Positions 16,355 through 26,593 are shown, counted from the stretch's first letter. The stretch: 64,000 nucleotides of DNA from Leifsonia sp. Root4 (GCF_001425085.1 NZ_LMDN01000001.1:342206-406205); one strand, 5' to 3'. The notes: generated by a model from the letters alone, not told the origin. Made by a program: numbers and translations.

Positions 16355-17737
16355 ATGACTGAGACTCTCACCTCTTCCGCGCCCGCGTCGACCAGCCCAG
16401 CATTCACGGTGCCGCAGGAGCGGAAGATCGTGACGAGCATCCCGGGGCCCCGCTCGATCGAACTGCAGGAACGCCGCAACGCCGTCGTCTCCAGCGGAGT
16501 CGCCTCCGTGCTGCCCGTCTACATCGCCCAGGCGAATGGCGCGATCCTCGTCGACGTCGACGGCAACCAGTTCATCGACTTCGGTGCGGGAATCGGCGTG
16601 ACCACGGTCGGCCACACGGAGGCGAGCGTCGTCGCCGCGGCATCCGAACAGCTCGGTGACGTCATCCACACCCTCTTCACCGTCACTCCATACGAGGAGT
16701 ACGTGCGCGTGGCAGAGCTCCTGGCCGAACACACGCCGGGCAGCTTCGCCAAGAAGAGCGTTCTCGTCAACGCCGGCGCCGAGGCCGTGGAGAACGGCGT
16801 CAAGATCGCCCGCAAGTACACCGGCCGCCGCGGCGTCGCCGTGCTCGACCACGCGTACCACGGCCGCACGAACCTGACCATGGCCATGAACTTCAAGGCC
16901 GCGCCGTACGCGACCGGCTTCGGTCCGCTCGCCGGCGACGTCTACCACGCGCCGAGCAGCTATCCCTATCACGATGGCCTGAGCGGTGCGGATGCCGCTG
17001 CACGCACGATCGGCTACCTCGAGAAGATCATCGGCGCCTCCGAGCTCGCCTGCCTCGTCGTCGAACCGATCCAGGGCGAAGGCGGCTTCATGGTGCCGGC
17101 GGACGGATACCTCAACCTGCTCCAGGAGTGGTGCACGGCCAACGGCATCGTCTTCATCGCCGATGAGATCCAGAGCGGAATGGCCCGCACCGGCAAGTAC
17201 TTCGCCAGCGAGCACTTCGGCCTCGAGCCCGATCTGATCCTGAGCGCGAAGGGCATCGCCGGCGGCCTGCCGCTGGCCGCCGTCACGGGCCGCGCCGAGA
17301 TCATGGACTCCGCCCAGCCCGGCGGGCTCGGCGGAACGTTCGGCGGCAATCCCGTCGCCTGCGCCGCAGCGGTCGCTGTGTTCGAGGCGATCGAGGCGAA
17401 CGATCTGCTGGCGGAGGGCGAGCGCATCGGTCGCACCCTCACGGCCGGGCTTGAGCTCCTCAAGGCCAAGTACGACGTGATCGGCGAGATCCGCGGCCGC
17501 GGCGCCATGATCGCCATCGAACTCGTTCAGCCGGGAACCGGTGACAGCAGCAAGTTGGCCAACGCCGCCGCCGTCAGCCACATCGCAAGCTACGCCGCCC
17601 AGCGCGGTGTGCTTCTGCTCACCGCAGGCACCTATGGCAGCGTGCTCCGCTTCCTGCCGAGCCTCGCCGTCTCCGATGCGCTCATCGCCGATGCCCTCGC
17701 GGTGATCGACGACGCCCTCGCCGAGCTGGCCGCGTAG
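16355..17737 (+). CDS. gabT: 4-aminobutyrate aminotransferase
   Basis: A 460-residue class III PLP aminotransferase. It has LVNAGAEAVENGVKIARKYTG, the PLP-aspartate region VFIADEIQSGMARTG, and the Schiff-base Lys299 in ILSAKGIAGGLP. The enzyme moves the amino group of GABA to 2-oxoglutarate, giving succinate semialdehyde, which the dehydrogenase at 7.8 kb could oxidise. ATG 16355 begins the family-like N-terminus. It is followed after 3 bases by asparaginase and then alanine dehydrogenase, an amino-nitrogen gene group. Other omega-amino acids are possible substrates. Confidence 0.88.
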   Translation: MTETLTSSAPASTSPAFTVPQERKIVTSIPGPRSIELQERRNAVVSSGVASVLPVYIAQANGAILVDVDGNQFIDFGAGIGVTTVGHTEASVVAAASEQLGDVIHTLFTVTPYEEYVRVAELLAEHTPGSFAKKSVLVNAGAEAVENGVKIARKYTGRRGVAVLDHAYHGRTNLTMAMNFKAAPYATGFGPLAGDVYHAPSSYPYHDGLSGADAAARTIGYLEKIIGASELACLVVEPIQGEGGFMVPADGYLNLLQEWCTANGIVFIADEIQSGMARTGKYFASEHFGLEPDLILSAKGIAGGLPLAAVTGRAEIMDSAQPGGLGGTFGGNPVACAAAVAVFEAIEANDLLAEGERIGRTLTAGLELLKAKYDVIGEIRGRGAMIAIELVQPGTGDSSKLANAAAVSHIASYAAQRGVLLLTAGTYGSVLRFLPSLAVSDALIADALAVIDDALAELAA

Positions 17738-17740
17738 CAC

Positions 17741-18742
<1,002 letters not shown>

Positions 18743-18820
18743 CTCGCCGGATGCAACTCGGCGGCCTCGGAGTAGGCTCTCCCTCACAGCACACCGTCGT
18801 GCTGAGAGGCAAGGAGCGAC

Positions 18821-19936
18821 ATGAGAATCGCAGTCCCCCGCGAGGTCAAGAACAACGAGTTCCGGGTGGCGATCACCCCCACCTGCGTGCACGATCTGGT
18901 CAGCCACGGCCATCAGGTCTTCGTGCAGACCCAGGCCGGTGTCGGCTCGAACATCTCGGATGCCGCCTACGAAGCCGCCGGTGCCACGATCCTCGCGGAT
19001 GCAGCGGAAACCTGGGCGCGCGGTGAGCTCGTTCTCAAGGTGAAGGAGCCCGTCGCCGACGAGTACGGATTCTTCCGCCCCGGACTCGTGCTCTTCACCT
19101 ATCTGCACCTGGCAGCGGAGGCGGCGCTCACGTATGCGCTGCTCGAGAGCGGGGTCACAGCCATCGCCTACGAGACCGTGCAATTGGAGAGCAGGGCGCT
19201 GCCGCTGCTGGCGCCGATGAGCGAGGTGGCCGGACGCCTGGCGCCCATCGTCGGAGCCAACGCCATGCTCAAGCCGAGCGGCGGCCCAGGTCTGCTGATC
19301 TCGGGCGTTCCCGGAACGTATCCGGCGAGCGTCACCGTGCTCGGCGGCGGCGTCGCCGGCACGAGCGCGCTACAGCTCGCGGTCGGCATGGGCGCCGACG
19401 TCACCGTGCTCGACACGAATCTGTTCCGGCTGCGCGAGCTCGATGCGCTCTACGGCGGCCGCATCCGGACGGTCGCCTCGAGCACGCTCGAGGTGGAGCG
19501 GGCCGTGATCGGAAGCGACCTGGTGATCGGCTCCGTGCTCGTGCCCGGCGCGAAAGCCCCGAAGCTCGTCAGCAACGAGCTCGTCTCGCGCATGCGGCCG
19601 GGCAGCGTGCTCGTCGACATCGCAATCGACCAGGGTGGCTGCTTCGCGGACAGCCGCCCTACCACGCACGCCGACCCCACCTTCGCCGTGCACGGATCGA
19701 TCTTCTACTGCGTCGCGAACATGCCGGGTGCCGTTCCGACGACATCCACCTACGCGCTGACGAACGCGACGCTGCCCTATGTGCGCGCGCTCGCGAACCA
19801 CGGCTGGCGGGAGGCCATGCGGAACGATCCCGCCCTCGCGCGCGGCCTCAACACCCACCAGGGTTCCATGATGAACGCCCCCGTTGCCTCGGCTCACGCG
19901 CTCGAAGTCCGGGAGCTCGCAGAGGTGCTCGGCTGA
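18821..19936 (+). CDS. ald: Alanine dehydrogenase
   Basis: A 371-residue protein, the family's usual length. It begins MRIAVPREVKNNEFRVAITP and contains LKVKEPVADEY, FTYLHLA (substrate-binding Lys and His), the NAD-binding VTVLGGGVAGTSALQLA, and the C-terminal DQGGCFADSRPTTH and VANMPGAVPTTST. It converts L-alanine to pyruvate and ammonia, reversibly, with NAD. A clear Shine-Dalgarno (aaggag) precedes ATG 18821. With gabT and asparaginase it forms an amino-acid nitrogen release group. Confidence 0.95.
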   Translation: MRIAVPREVKNNEFRVAITPTCVHDLVSHGHQVFVQTQAGVGSNISDAAYEAAGATILADAAETWARGELVLKVKEPVADEYGFFRPGLVLFTYLHLAAEAALTYALLESGVTAIAYETVQLESRALPLLAPMSEVAGRLAPIVGANAMLKPSGGPGLLISGVPGTYPASVTVLGGGVAGTSALQLAVGMGADVTVLDTNLFRLRELDALYGGRIRTVASSTLEVERAVIGSDLVIGSVLVPGAKAPKLVSNELVSRMRPGSVLVDIAIDQGGCFADSRPTTHADPTFAVHGSIFYCVANMPGAVPTTSTYALTNATLPYVRALANHGWREAMRNDPALARGLNTHQGSMMNAPVASAHALEVRELAEVLG

Positions 19937-20040
19937 GGTGCTGGACTGAGGTGCTGGACTGAGGCATTCTGCAGAACGGCTCGGCTGAGCGGCTCGGCTG
20001 AGCGGCTCGACTGGGCGGCTCGACTGACCACGCGCTGCGG
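19937..20040. repeat. Short tandem repeats at ald/ATPase junction
   Basis: After the ald stop the word gaggtgctggact is repeated, then gctcggctgagcg and relatives such as gctcgactgggcg occur four times in tandem. The array fills the gap between the convergent ald and EccC-like genes. Confidence 0.65.
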
Positions 20041-20052
20041 CGACCGGCGAGC

Positions 20053-23000
20053 TCAGGCGAGGCGCGCACGGCGGGCCCGGCCGTCGCGGTCGACGGCGAT
20101 GACCCGCTCGCCTTCCTCGGCGCTGCGCACGAGAAGCGGCGGCAGCTCGCGCGAGCGCGAGAGCGTGCGATAGTCGGAGAGCCTGCACTCGTGGAACGCG
20201 AGCGTCGCCAGCGGTCGAAGCTCGGCGAAGAGCCCCCAGCGTGCCTGCCAGGCGTCCGGATCACCGACGATGACGAGCGGGCCGACAGGCCGCGCGCCCG
20301 GCATCCGCTCGACCGCGCTCAGCTCCTGCACCACGTCCGGCCGACCGGCGGATGCCGCCCGCTGTCTGGCGATGGCGAGTGCGCGCGACGGCAACGTCGA
20401 GACGACCAGAACGATGCCGTCGTCCAGGGCGAGCAGCGGATCGGCATGCTCCCGGTGCCCCGACCAACCCGGAGCGAGCACGCCCGTCGAGTTCGGCATC
20501 GCTGACTGCATCTCCAACCCGAGCCACTCGCCGCGTCCGGCAGGGGCGGACGCGCTCCATCCTCCGACGCGACCACCCGCGCGGAGGTGCTCGCCTTTCT
20601 CGGCCTGGCGCAGCAGCAACCTGCCGCCAAAGAGTGCGCTCTGCGTCTGCACGGCGCCCCCGAGCACGCCTGCGGCAAGCGCGATGATCAGGCCACGCCG
20701 CGGACCCTCGCGCAGCGCGAGCCCGAGAAACTCGCTCGCGGCGCTCTGGTACTCGAGCGGCCATCTGGCGAACACCGCGTCCCAGTTGTCGAACAGGATC
20801 ACCCGCGGGCCGCTCGGGCCATCGCCCGCGTCTGCCGTGTCGCCGGCGACCGGGGCAGAGGAACCGGCGGCGATGGGGTCGGCGGCCGCGAGGAGCGCGT
20901 CCCAGTAGGCCTCCGGCTCCCTGCTGTCGCAGAGCTGCACCGGCACGCCACCGGCCCGCGCCTGATCGGCGATGCTGGCCAGCACGGTGCTCCGGCCGCT
21001 GCGGGCCACCCCGAGCACTAGCAGCGGTCCGTGCTCCCCCGGCCCCCAGATCGCCCTGCTCTGCCGTTGCTGTTCCGGTTCGTCGACCAGCCCCAGGGTG
21101 AACCGGATCTCCTTCGCGCTCCAGGCTTCGCCGCCCGGTCTCGTCTCGGGTGCTTCGGCGCCGCCGTCATCCCGTGCCGTGTCGATCGCGAGCATGGCGT
21201 CGAGCTCGCCGAGGCTCAGGCTGGCGGGCAACGGTGGCAGCCATGGTCGTCGTGCGGCGCCGGGGGAGCCCTCACCCTCGTCGATGCCCGTGAGCAGTGC
21301 GAGGTCGTCGGCTCTGCTGACCGCCGACTGGAACTCGATGAGGCGCCCGTCTCCGGCGTCGACTACGGCGCGGCCGGGGCGTCCAGGGGGCAGCAGTGCC
21401 GCGGCGTCGCTGCCGATCGTCGCGCGACTGTCAGCGCGGTTGTTCACGCGGAGCGAGAGACGCAGATTGCAGTTGGCGAGCAGGGCGTCGCGCACGACGC
21501 CGGCCGGCCGCTGGGTGCAAAGCACGAGGTGCATTCCAAGCGAGCGACCGCGCGCGGCAATGTCGACGAAGACGGCGTGCAGCTCGGGCGCGCTGCCGAG
21601 CATCGCCGCGAACTCGTCGACGACGATCACGAGTCGCGGCAGCCGACCGCGCATCACCTCGTCATCGATGTCGCGGGCCCGCACGGACCGCAGGGTGCGT
21701 TCGCGATGACGCAGTTCGGCGTGCAGGCTCGCCAGAGCCCGTGCAGCCTCCGCCTCGTCCAGATCGGTGAGCAGGCCGACGCAGTGCGGCAACCGGGCCA
21801 GTCCGCTGAAGGCCGCACCGCCCTTGAAGTCGACGAGCAGCACCGTGAACTCCTCCGGCGGGTACGCGGCCGCGAGCGCGACCACCCAGCTGACGAGGAG
21901 CTCACTCTTGCCGCTGCCCGTCGTGCCTCCGATGAGCGCGTGAGGGCCATGTCCGACGAGATCAAGCTCGATCGGGCCGTGGGCGGCGATCCCGAGCACG
22001 CAGCTGAGCCCGGAGCCGTGCCTGCCGAATCCGGGCACGGCGTGCAGGTTGACGCGGTCCGGCACGCGGGCCGCCGTCCCGAGTAGCCCCGCGGTCTCCG
22101 CACAGTGGATCAACGTCTCAGCGGCCAGCGCGGCCTGCTGCCTGCCGAGCAGCTCGGGAACGAGCATCGTGCCCGTCGCTCCGTCCGCCGCCCGGACCAG
22201 CCGTGCGGTGTGCGCGGAGTCCACCCGCACGATCGTGGCGCAACCGGGCGGCAGCCGCTCGACGGACTCCGCGACCACGAGCATCGCCCCGACCGGATCG
22301 TGCGCCGTCGCGACCGTTTCGGCGCTCCCCTCCCCGCCGGTTCTGTCCAGCAGTCGAAGCGCGCTCGGCCCCTGCACCGCCATGCCCGCTGCCGCGGCTG
22401 GATCGGCGGATCGTGGCACGGGGGCGCGCATGGAGCCCCGGTCCGTGCAGTGCGGCAGTCCCGCCGCCCACCGCCATTCCTGACCGGGCGGCAGAGCGAG
22501 CAGCACGGAGTCGGGGTGCACAGACCGCAGCGTCTGCAGAAGCAGTCCCCGCATCACCGCGAGCGCGAGCGCAGCCGGCCCGACGACGGCGATCCCGCCG
22601 GAGAGCGAAGCGGTGACCGGAGCATCGCTCACGGTCTCCGCGCGCTCGGCGAGCGTAAGCAGGGAGCTCAGCGCGGCCGCCCCTGCTGCGTCAAGCCCGT
22701 CGCGCTCCGGCTCTGGCAGCCGGGAGTCGAAGCGCACCGCGCTCGGGACACTGCCGGATCCCAGACAGAGCGTGCAGAGGCCGCTGCCCTGCCAGCGACC
22801 GGGGTCATCGGCCTCATCGATGATGCGCTGTGCTGTCGGCGTCTGCCGCCAGGCCTCCTCCCGCTCCTCGTGCTGTCTGGCGTCGAGCTCCGCCGAGAGC
22901 TCGGTCAGCTCGGCTGCGAAGCGCGCGGACTCCCGCCGCAGCGTGGCCGCGTTGTGGCGCCTGCCGTCGAGTAGGCCGGCGAGCGCGACGATCGGTCCGA

Positions 23001-23181
23001 GCGCGGCGAAGAGCAGCACGAACGGCGACTGGGTGATCGCCCAGATCGCGGTGGCCGCGAGCACCGGCGCAGCGCTGGCGATGAGCGGGAACGGAGCGCG
23101 CTGGCGCCGCCGCGGGATGGCGGGAACCGGGAGGCCCACGCCACCGGCGAACGCCGGACGAGGCTGGCGGGAGGCTGACAT
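20053..23181 (-). CDS. EccC/EssC-like FtsK/SpoIIIE-family ATPase
   Basis: A 1042-residue membrane ATPase. Two membrane helices (about 31-49 and 53-71) and a short coiled coil (80-115) precede a linker. The first motor domain has Walker A GGTTGSGKSE (418-427), Walker B VIVVDEFAAM (Asp522, Glu523) and the sensor LCTQRP. A second domain has a degenerate P-loop GVARSGRS (724-731) and Walker B ILFDNWD (Asp798) without the catalytic Glu. This is the type VII secretion plan rather than FtsK: no four-helix membrane region and no gamma DNA-binding domain are seen. EccC has three motor domains; only two are evident here. No WXG100, EccB, EccD or MycP gene is within the window. Confidence 0.82.
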   Translation of the reverse strand: MSASRQPRPAFAGGVGLPVPAIPRRRQRAPFPLIASAAPVLAATAIWAITQSPFVLLFAALGPIVALAGLLDGRRHNAATLRRESARFAAELTELSAELDARQHEEREEAWRQTPTAQRIIDEADDPGRWQGSGLCTLCLGSGSVPSAVRFDSRLPEPERDGLDAAGAAALSSLLTLAERAETVSDAPVTASLSGGIAVVGPAALALAVMRGLLLQTLRSVHPDSVLLALPPGQEWRWAAGLPHCTDRGSMRAPVPRSADPAAAAGMAVQGPSALRLLDRTGGEGSAETVATAHDPVGAMLVVAESVERLPPGCATIVRVDSAHTARLVRAADGATGTMLVPELLGRQQAALAAETLIHCAETAGLLGTAARVPDRVNLHAVPGFGRHGSGLSCVLGIAAHGPIELDLVGHGPHALIGGTTGSGKSELLVSWVVALAAAYPPEEFTVLLVDFKGGAAFSGLARLPHCVGLLTDLDEAEAARALASLHAELRHRERTLRSVRARDIDDEVMRGRLPRLVIVVDEFAAMLGSAPELHAVFVDIAARGRSLGMHLVLCTQRPAGVVRDALLANCNLRLSLRVNNRADSRATIGSDAAALLPPGRPGRAVVDAGDGRLIEFQSAVSRADDLALLTGIDEGEGSPGAARRPWLPPLPASLSLGELDAMLAIDTARDDGGAEAPETRPGGEAWSAKEIRFTLGLVDEPEQQRQSRAIWGPGEHGPLLVLGVARSGRSTVLASIADQARAGGVPVQLCDSREPEAYWDALLAAADPIAAGSSAPVAGDTADAGDGPSGPRVILFDNWDAVFARWPLEYQSAASEFLGLALREGPRRGLIIALAAGVLGGAVQTQSALFGGRLLLRQAEKGEHLRAGGRVGGWSASAPAGRGEWLGLEMQSAMPNSTGVLAPGWSGHREHADPLLALDDGIVLVVSTLPSRALAIARQRAASAGRPDVVQELSAVERMPGARPVGPLVIVGDPDAWQARWGLFAELRPLATLAFHECRLSDYRTLSRSRELPPLLVRSAEEGERVIAVDRDGRARRARLA

Positions 23182-23354
23182 GCGGCCAGTCGACCATCGC
23201 GTTCGGACGCTGTCACCCCGCGCGGCCTCAGCTGTGGAGAACCGCGCGGCTCCAGCAGGCTGTGCACAACAGATGCCTCGGCGACGCAGACGCTGATCGT
23301 CAGCGACCGATCGTCAGCCGCTGGTGTTCAGCGGCAGCTTTTCCGCCGGCTCGC

Positions 23355-23972
23355 TCAGGCGACGACGAAGAACTGTTCGCCGATTTCCACTCGGGTGCCG
23401 CGCCCGACGAGGTAGCGTCGCCCGGCCTCGCAGACGATCTCGGTGCCATCCGGACGGCGCACGATGGTGCCGTTTCCTGATGCCCGGTCGCTGACCCAGA
23501 GCTCGCCGTCGTGCTGCCCGAACTCGAGGTGGCTCTTGGAGACGGAGCGGCCGGGGTCGGTGATCTGAAGCAGGTGGTCGAATCGTTCCTGGGCCTGCGG
23601 CAACGGCCGCCGACCGATCAGGCCGTTCCCGCTGACATCGAAGGTCTCCCCGGTGCTGAACTGCAGCATGAAACTGATGCCGGAGGCCGCACCGCGCGGT
23701 TCGCTGGGGGTGACGACGTCCTCGCGCGGTTCCTCCGCGGCGGCGAGCGGCGTTCCGGTCTCGGCGGTGGCGGAGTCCAGTGCCCCGCCGTCCAGCGAGA
23801 CGCTGATGATGCCGGTGGTCTGGCGCGGCCGCAGCGACTGGATCACGGTCGTGTCGGATGGGCGGGCGTCAGCGCGCTGGCGCGACTGCGGGGTCGCACT
23901 CGTCGAGCTTCCGCATTCTCCGCAGAAGAGAGCGTCACTCGGCAGCTCAGCGCCACAGATCTGGCAGTTCAC
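23355..23972 (-). CDS. Zinc-ribbon FHA-domain protein
   Basis: A 205-residue protein. Residues 1-22 form a zinc ribbon (CQICGAELP, then FCGECG; four Cys). A disordered Ser/Thr-rich linker includes TTVIQSL, which resembles the phospho-Thr switch of GarA-type proteins. The C-terminal FHA domain (about 105-205) has the signature GRRPLP, SKSHLEF and SGNGT for phosphothreonine binding. GTG 23972 has a strong aaggagg ahead of it. It lies between the PP2C phosphatase and the EccC-like ATPase on the same strand. Confidence 0.88.
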   Translation of the reverse strand: MNCQICGAELPSDALFCGECGSSTSATPQSRQRADARPSDTTVIQSLRPRQTTGIISVSLDGGALDSATAETGTPLAAAEEPREDVVTPSEPRGAASGISFMLQFSTGETFDVSGNGLIGRRPLPQAQERFDHLLQITDPGRSVSKSHLEFGQHDGELWVSDRASGNGTIVRRPDGTEIVCEAGRRYLVGRGTRVEIGEQFFVVA

Positions 23973-24005
23973 GATCGCCCTCCTTTCCGCACTCCAGCGT
24001 ACCGG

Positions 24006-24809
24006 TCATCGGCGGGCTTCGGCGTCGCTCACCGCCAGCACGTCGACCACGATGACGGTCACGTTGTCGCGCCCGCCGTTGCCGAGCGCGGCCTCGACGA
24101 GCTGATTGACCGCGGCCTGGGGCTGCGGATTGGCGAGCAGAAAGTGCCGGATGCCGTAGTTCGTCAGCTCCTTGGTGAGCCCGTCCGAGCAGATCAGCAG
24201 GCGCATGCCCTCCTCGATCGGCAGCAGCGCGAAGTCGGGGACCGGGTCTTCGTGGAATCCGACAGCCCGGGTGATGACGTTGCCGTGCGGGTGAACGTCG
24301 GCTTCCTCGGGCGTGATGTGCCCGGCGTCGATGAGCTCCTGAACCACCGAGTGGTCCCTCGTCACCTGCTCGAGCACGCCGTGCCGCAGCACGTACACCC
24401 GCGAGTCACCGATGTTGAAAACCAGCCATGCCGGTGCACCATTGGAGACGGTGATGGCGATTCCGGTCACGGTCGTTCCGGTTCCGGTCTCGATATCGCC
24501 CGCGCTCGCGCGCATGTCATCCACGGCCAGACGCAGCGATTTCTCGATCGCGGACGGTTCGACGGAGTCGGCGCTGGCGTGCTCGGCCAGGCGTCCGACG
24601 ACGGCGGCGCTGGCGATTTCACCGGCCGAGTGCCCGCCCATGCCATCGGCGACGGCGAAGATCGGCGTCTGGCCCAGATAGCTGTCCTCGTTGCCGTCCC
24701 GGCGCAGCCCGGTGTCGGTCAGGGCCGCCCACGAGAGGGTGACGTCCCTATTCGTCCCGCTCGCCATCGTCACCGTGTGGCCGGTGCGTTGCTGGCCGAT
24801 CTGGATCAC
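24006..24809 (-). CDS. PP2C-family Ser/Thr protein phosphatase
   Basis: A 267-residue soluble protein. It has the metal-binding motifs RRDGNEDSYLG, FAVADGMGGHSAGE, LVFNIGDSRVYVLR and LICSDGLTKEL, and the final Asp in GGRDNVTVIVVD, so it should be an active Mg2+/Mn2+-dependent phosphatase for phospho-Ser/Thr. Start GTG 24809; ATG 24767 is an alternative 14 codons later. No Ser/Thr kinase is in the window, so its partner kinase must be elsewhere. It is flanked by two FHA genes. Confidence 0.9.
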   Translation of the reverse strand: MIQIGQQRTGHTVTMASGTNRDVTLSWAALTDTGLRRDGNEDSYLGQTPIFAVADGMGGHSAGEIASAAVVGRLAEHASADSVEPSAIEKSLRLAVDDMRASAGDIETGTGTTVTGIAITVSNGAPAWLVFNIGDSRVYVLRHGVLEQVTRDHSVVQELIDAGHITPEEADVHPHGNVITRAVGFHEDPVPDFALLPIEEGMRLLICSDGLTKELTNYGIRHFLLANPQPQAAVNQLVEAALGNGGRDNVTVIVVDVLAVSDAEARR

Positions 24810-24848
24810 GTCGTGCGCCTTCGCTGCGTGGTGAATGTCGCTCCAACA

Positions 24849-25829
24849 CTATCTCCCACGTGCCCACCCATCCTCGGCCGGGTCGAGCAGCTCCACCACG
24901 ACGCCGTCGCCGAGCAGAATCCGGCTGCCCGACGGGATCACGGTTGCCACCATGGCCCGCAGGCGCAGTTGCGATCCGTCCGGCAGTTCCACGAGCGTCC
25001 CGTTCGTCGATTTCAGGTCCGTCACAACGACCTCGTCGTCGTGTTGGCTGACGAGGGCGTGGGTCGCCGACACCTCCTGCGCCGGCGACGGCACCGTGAC
25101 GAGTCGCGCCGTGCTGTGGGTGAGCGGCGTGGCGCGCGGTCGCCGCCCGATGTAACTCTCCGCATCGAGCGTGAAGACCTCGCCTGCGACCCGCATCCTG
25201 TGCAGCCTCGCCGCCCGCAATCCATCGGGCAGCAACTGTGCACCGCCCGCCTGCTCGCCTTCCTCGCCCGGCACACCGAGCACGAGGTCGAGGCGTTGCC
25301 CACTGAGCGCTGTGCCCTGTTGCGCGCCGCCCTGCTCTGCCCATTGCCCGTCGCCGTCGACGCTGGCACTCGCCCCGGGCGGCGGCAGCTCCGATGCGGC
25401 GATCGCCCCGGCATCCGCGACCGAGAACGAGAGCGCGGTCACCTCGCGGAAGTCGGCGAGCAGCCACGGCCGGATGCCACGACTCTCGTGCCGCCGCGAG
25501 CCGCCCGGCCCGAACACGTCGACGCTGGCACGGCCACGCACGATCACGCTCGCGGTCGTGTCCGCGCCGGATGCGCCTCTGGGCGTGGCCACCAGCTCGA
25601 CGACGGCAAAGTCCTCGACCGCGTGTTCGCCGCCGAGCGGAACCGCCCCGACAACGCGTTCCAGCGTCGTCGTGGCATCCTCCCGCAGCCGCAGCAGTGC
25701 ATGCACGACGGCCGGATCGGTGCTCGCAGGAACCGCGGCCACCCAATTCATGGCGATGACGTAGCGCCAGAGCGCGGCCGGATCACGTCCGGGTGCGGCG
25801 GGAACCGCCCGCCACCGAGGAGCACTCAT
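24849..25829 (-). CDS. FHA-domain protein with novel N-terminal region
   Basis: A 326-residue protein. The C-terminal FHA domain (about 225-320) shows YIGRRPRA, VSATHALVSQ and DLKSTNGT, the canonical phosphothreonine-binding surface. The N-terminal 200 residues (PAVVHALLRLREDATTTLER and VVELVATPRG) are not recognised; they have no membrane segment. It is the first large gene of the FHA-PP2C-FHA-ATPase row on the minus strand, 37 bases downstream of a possible 18-codon gene. Confidence 0.82.
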   Translation of the reverse strand: MSAPRWRAVPAAPGRDPAALWRYVIAMNWVAAVPASTDPAVVHALLRLREDATTTLERVVGAVPLGGEHAVEDFAVVELVATPRGASGADTTASVIVRGRASVDVFGPGGSRRHESRGIRPWLLADFREVTALSFSVADAGAIAASELPPPGASASVDGDGQWAEQGGAQQGTALSGQRLDLVLGVPGEEGEQAGGAQLLPDGLRAARLHRMRVAGEVFTLDAESYIGRRPRATPLTHSTARLVTVPSPAQEVSATHALVSQHDDEVVVTDLKSTNGTLVELPDGSQLRLRAMVATVIPSGSRILLGDGVVVELLDPAEDGWARGR

Positions 25830-25866
25830 CCCGCTGGTCCTCCCGTGCCCGTCCGATCAACCGGCC

Positions 25867-25923
25867 TCAGCCGATGCAGCTCATCACCCGCGTGTTGAGC
25901 GTGTAGTCCTCGAAACGATACAT
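25867..25923 (-). CDS. Candidate 18-residue peptide gene
   Basis: The peptide is MYRFEDYTLNTRVMSCIG. The ATG at 25923 is preceded by a near-perfect Shine-Dalgarno (aaggag, 6 bases spacing), better than that of most genes here. The frame is open further upstream but without another good start. It ends 37 bases before the FHA gene and points the same way. It might be a leader peptide, a secreted signal or a modified peptide with the C-terminal Cys as target. Nothing in the sequence proves translation. Confidence 0.4.
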   Translation of the reverse strand: MYRFEDYTLNTRVMSCIG

Positions 25924-26034
25924 CGAGAGCTCCTTCCCGGAGTCGGATTGCGTGAATCCGCCACGCGGCATCTCGGTGACGCTCGGCAGTTGGGGGCCAC
26001 TGGGAAGGCGCGGGACCGGGTGGCGATTTCGATT

Positions 26035-26070
26035 GATTCCGTCGAAGAATCGACTGAGAACCACGGAATC
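26035..26070. promoter_or_regulatory. Inverted repeat upstream of Lrp gene
   Basis: gattccgt (26035-26042) and acggaatc (26063-26070) are exact inverted repeats around a 20-base, relatively A/T-rich centre that itself contains tcgatt/aatcga words. It lies about 40 bases upstream of the Lrp start and in the divergent space with the 18-codon gene, so an autoregulatory Lrp site is a reasonable guess. Confidence 0.35.
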
Positions 26071-26107
26071 CCTTGCTGAAGCGGCATCTCACTGACAGAA
26101 TCAAGCC

Positions 26108-26590
26108 ATGAACACGCTGGGTCGCGTAGCTCCGGTCAAGCCTGTGCAGTTGGACGATGTGTCGAAAGCCATCATCGAACAGCTCCAGGTGGATGGCCGG
26201 CGCAGTTATGCCGAAATCGGAAAAGCGGTCGGTCTCAGTGAGGCGGCCGTGCGACAACGGGTGCAGAAGCTGACGGATGCCGGAGCGATGCAGGTCGTCG
26301 CCGTGACCGATCCGATGCAACTGGGCTTCTACCGCCAGGCCATGATCGGCATCCGGGCGAGCGGCGACACCCGCGAGCTGGCCGATGCCGTCGCCGCGAT
26401 TCCCGCCGTCGACTACGTCGTCCTCACGGCAGGCAGCTTCGATCTCCTGGTCGAGGTGGTCTGCGAGGACGACGAGGAGCTGATCACGCTCCTGAACACC
26501 CAGATCCGTACGCTCGAGGGCGTCACGAGCACTGAGACATTTGTCTATCTCCGACTTCACAAGCAGTTGTACAACTGGGGAACGCGGTAA
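26108..26590 (+). CDS. Lrp/AsnC-family transcriptional regulator
   Basis: A 160-residue protein. The N-terminal winged helix-turn-helix (LDDVSKAIIEQLQVDGRRSY, AEIGKAVGLSEAAVRQRVQKL) is followed by a RAM/ligand domain (TAGSFDLLVEVVCEDDEELI). It probably responds to an amino acid or amine and controls the aminotransferase that begins 3 bases after its stop. ATG 26108 is the natural start. Confidence 0.92.
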   Translation: MNTLGRVAPVKPVQLDDVSKAIIEQLQVDGRRSYAEIGKAVGLSEAAVRQRVQKLTDAGAMQVVAVTDPMQLGFYRQAMIGIRASGDTRELADAVAAIPAVDYVVLTAGSFDLLVEVVCEDDEELITLLNTQIRTLEGVTSTETFVYLRLHKQLYNWGTR

Positions 26591-26593
26591 AAC

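Noticed and set aside
20053-23181. FtsK chromosome translocase
   Set aside because: It lacks the four-helix membrane domain and the gamma DNA-binding domain, and has two motor domains, as in type VII secretion ATPases.
20053-25829. Complete type VII secretion locus
   Set aside because: No WXG100, EccB, EccD, EccE or mycosin gene is visible in the window.
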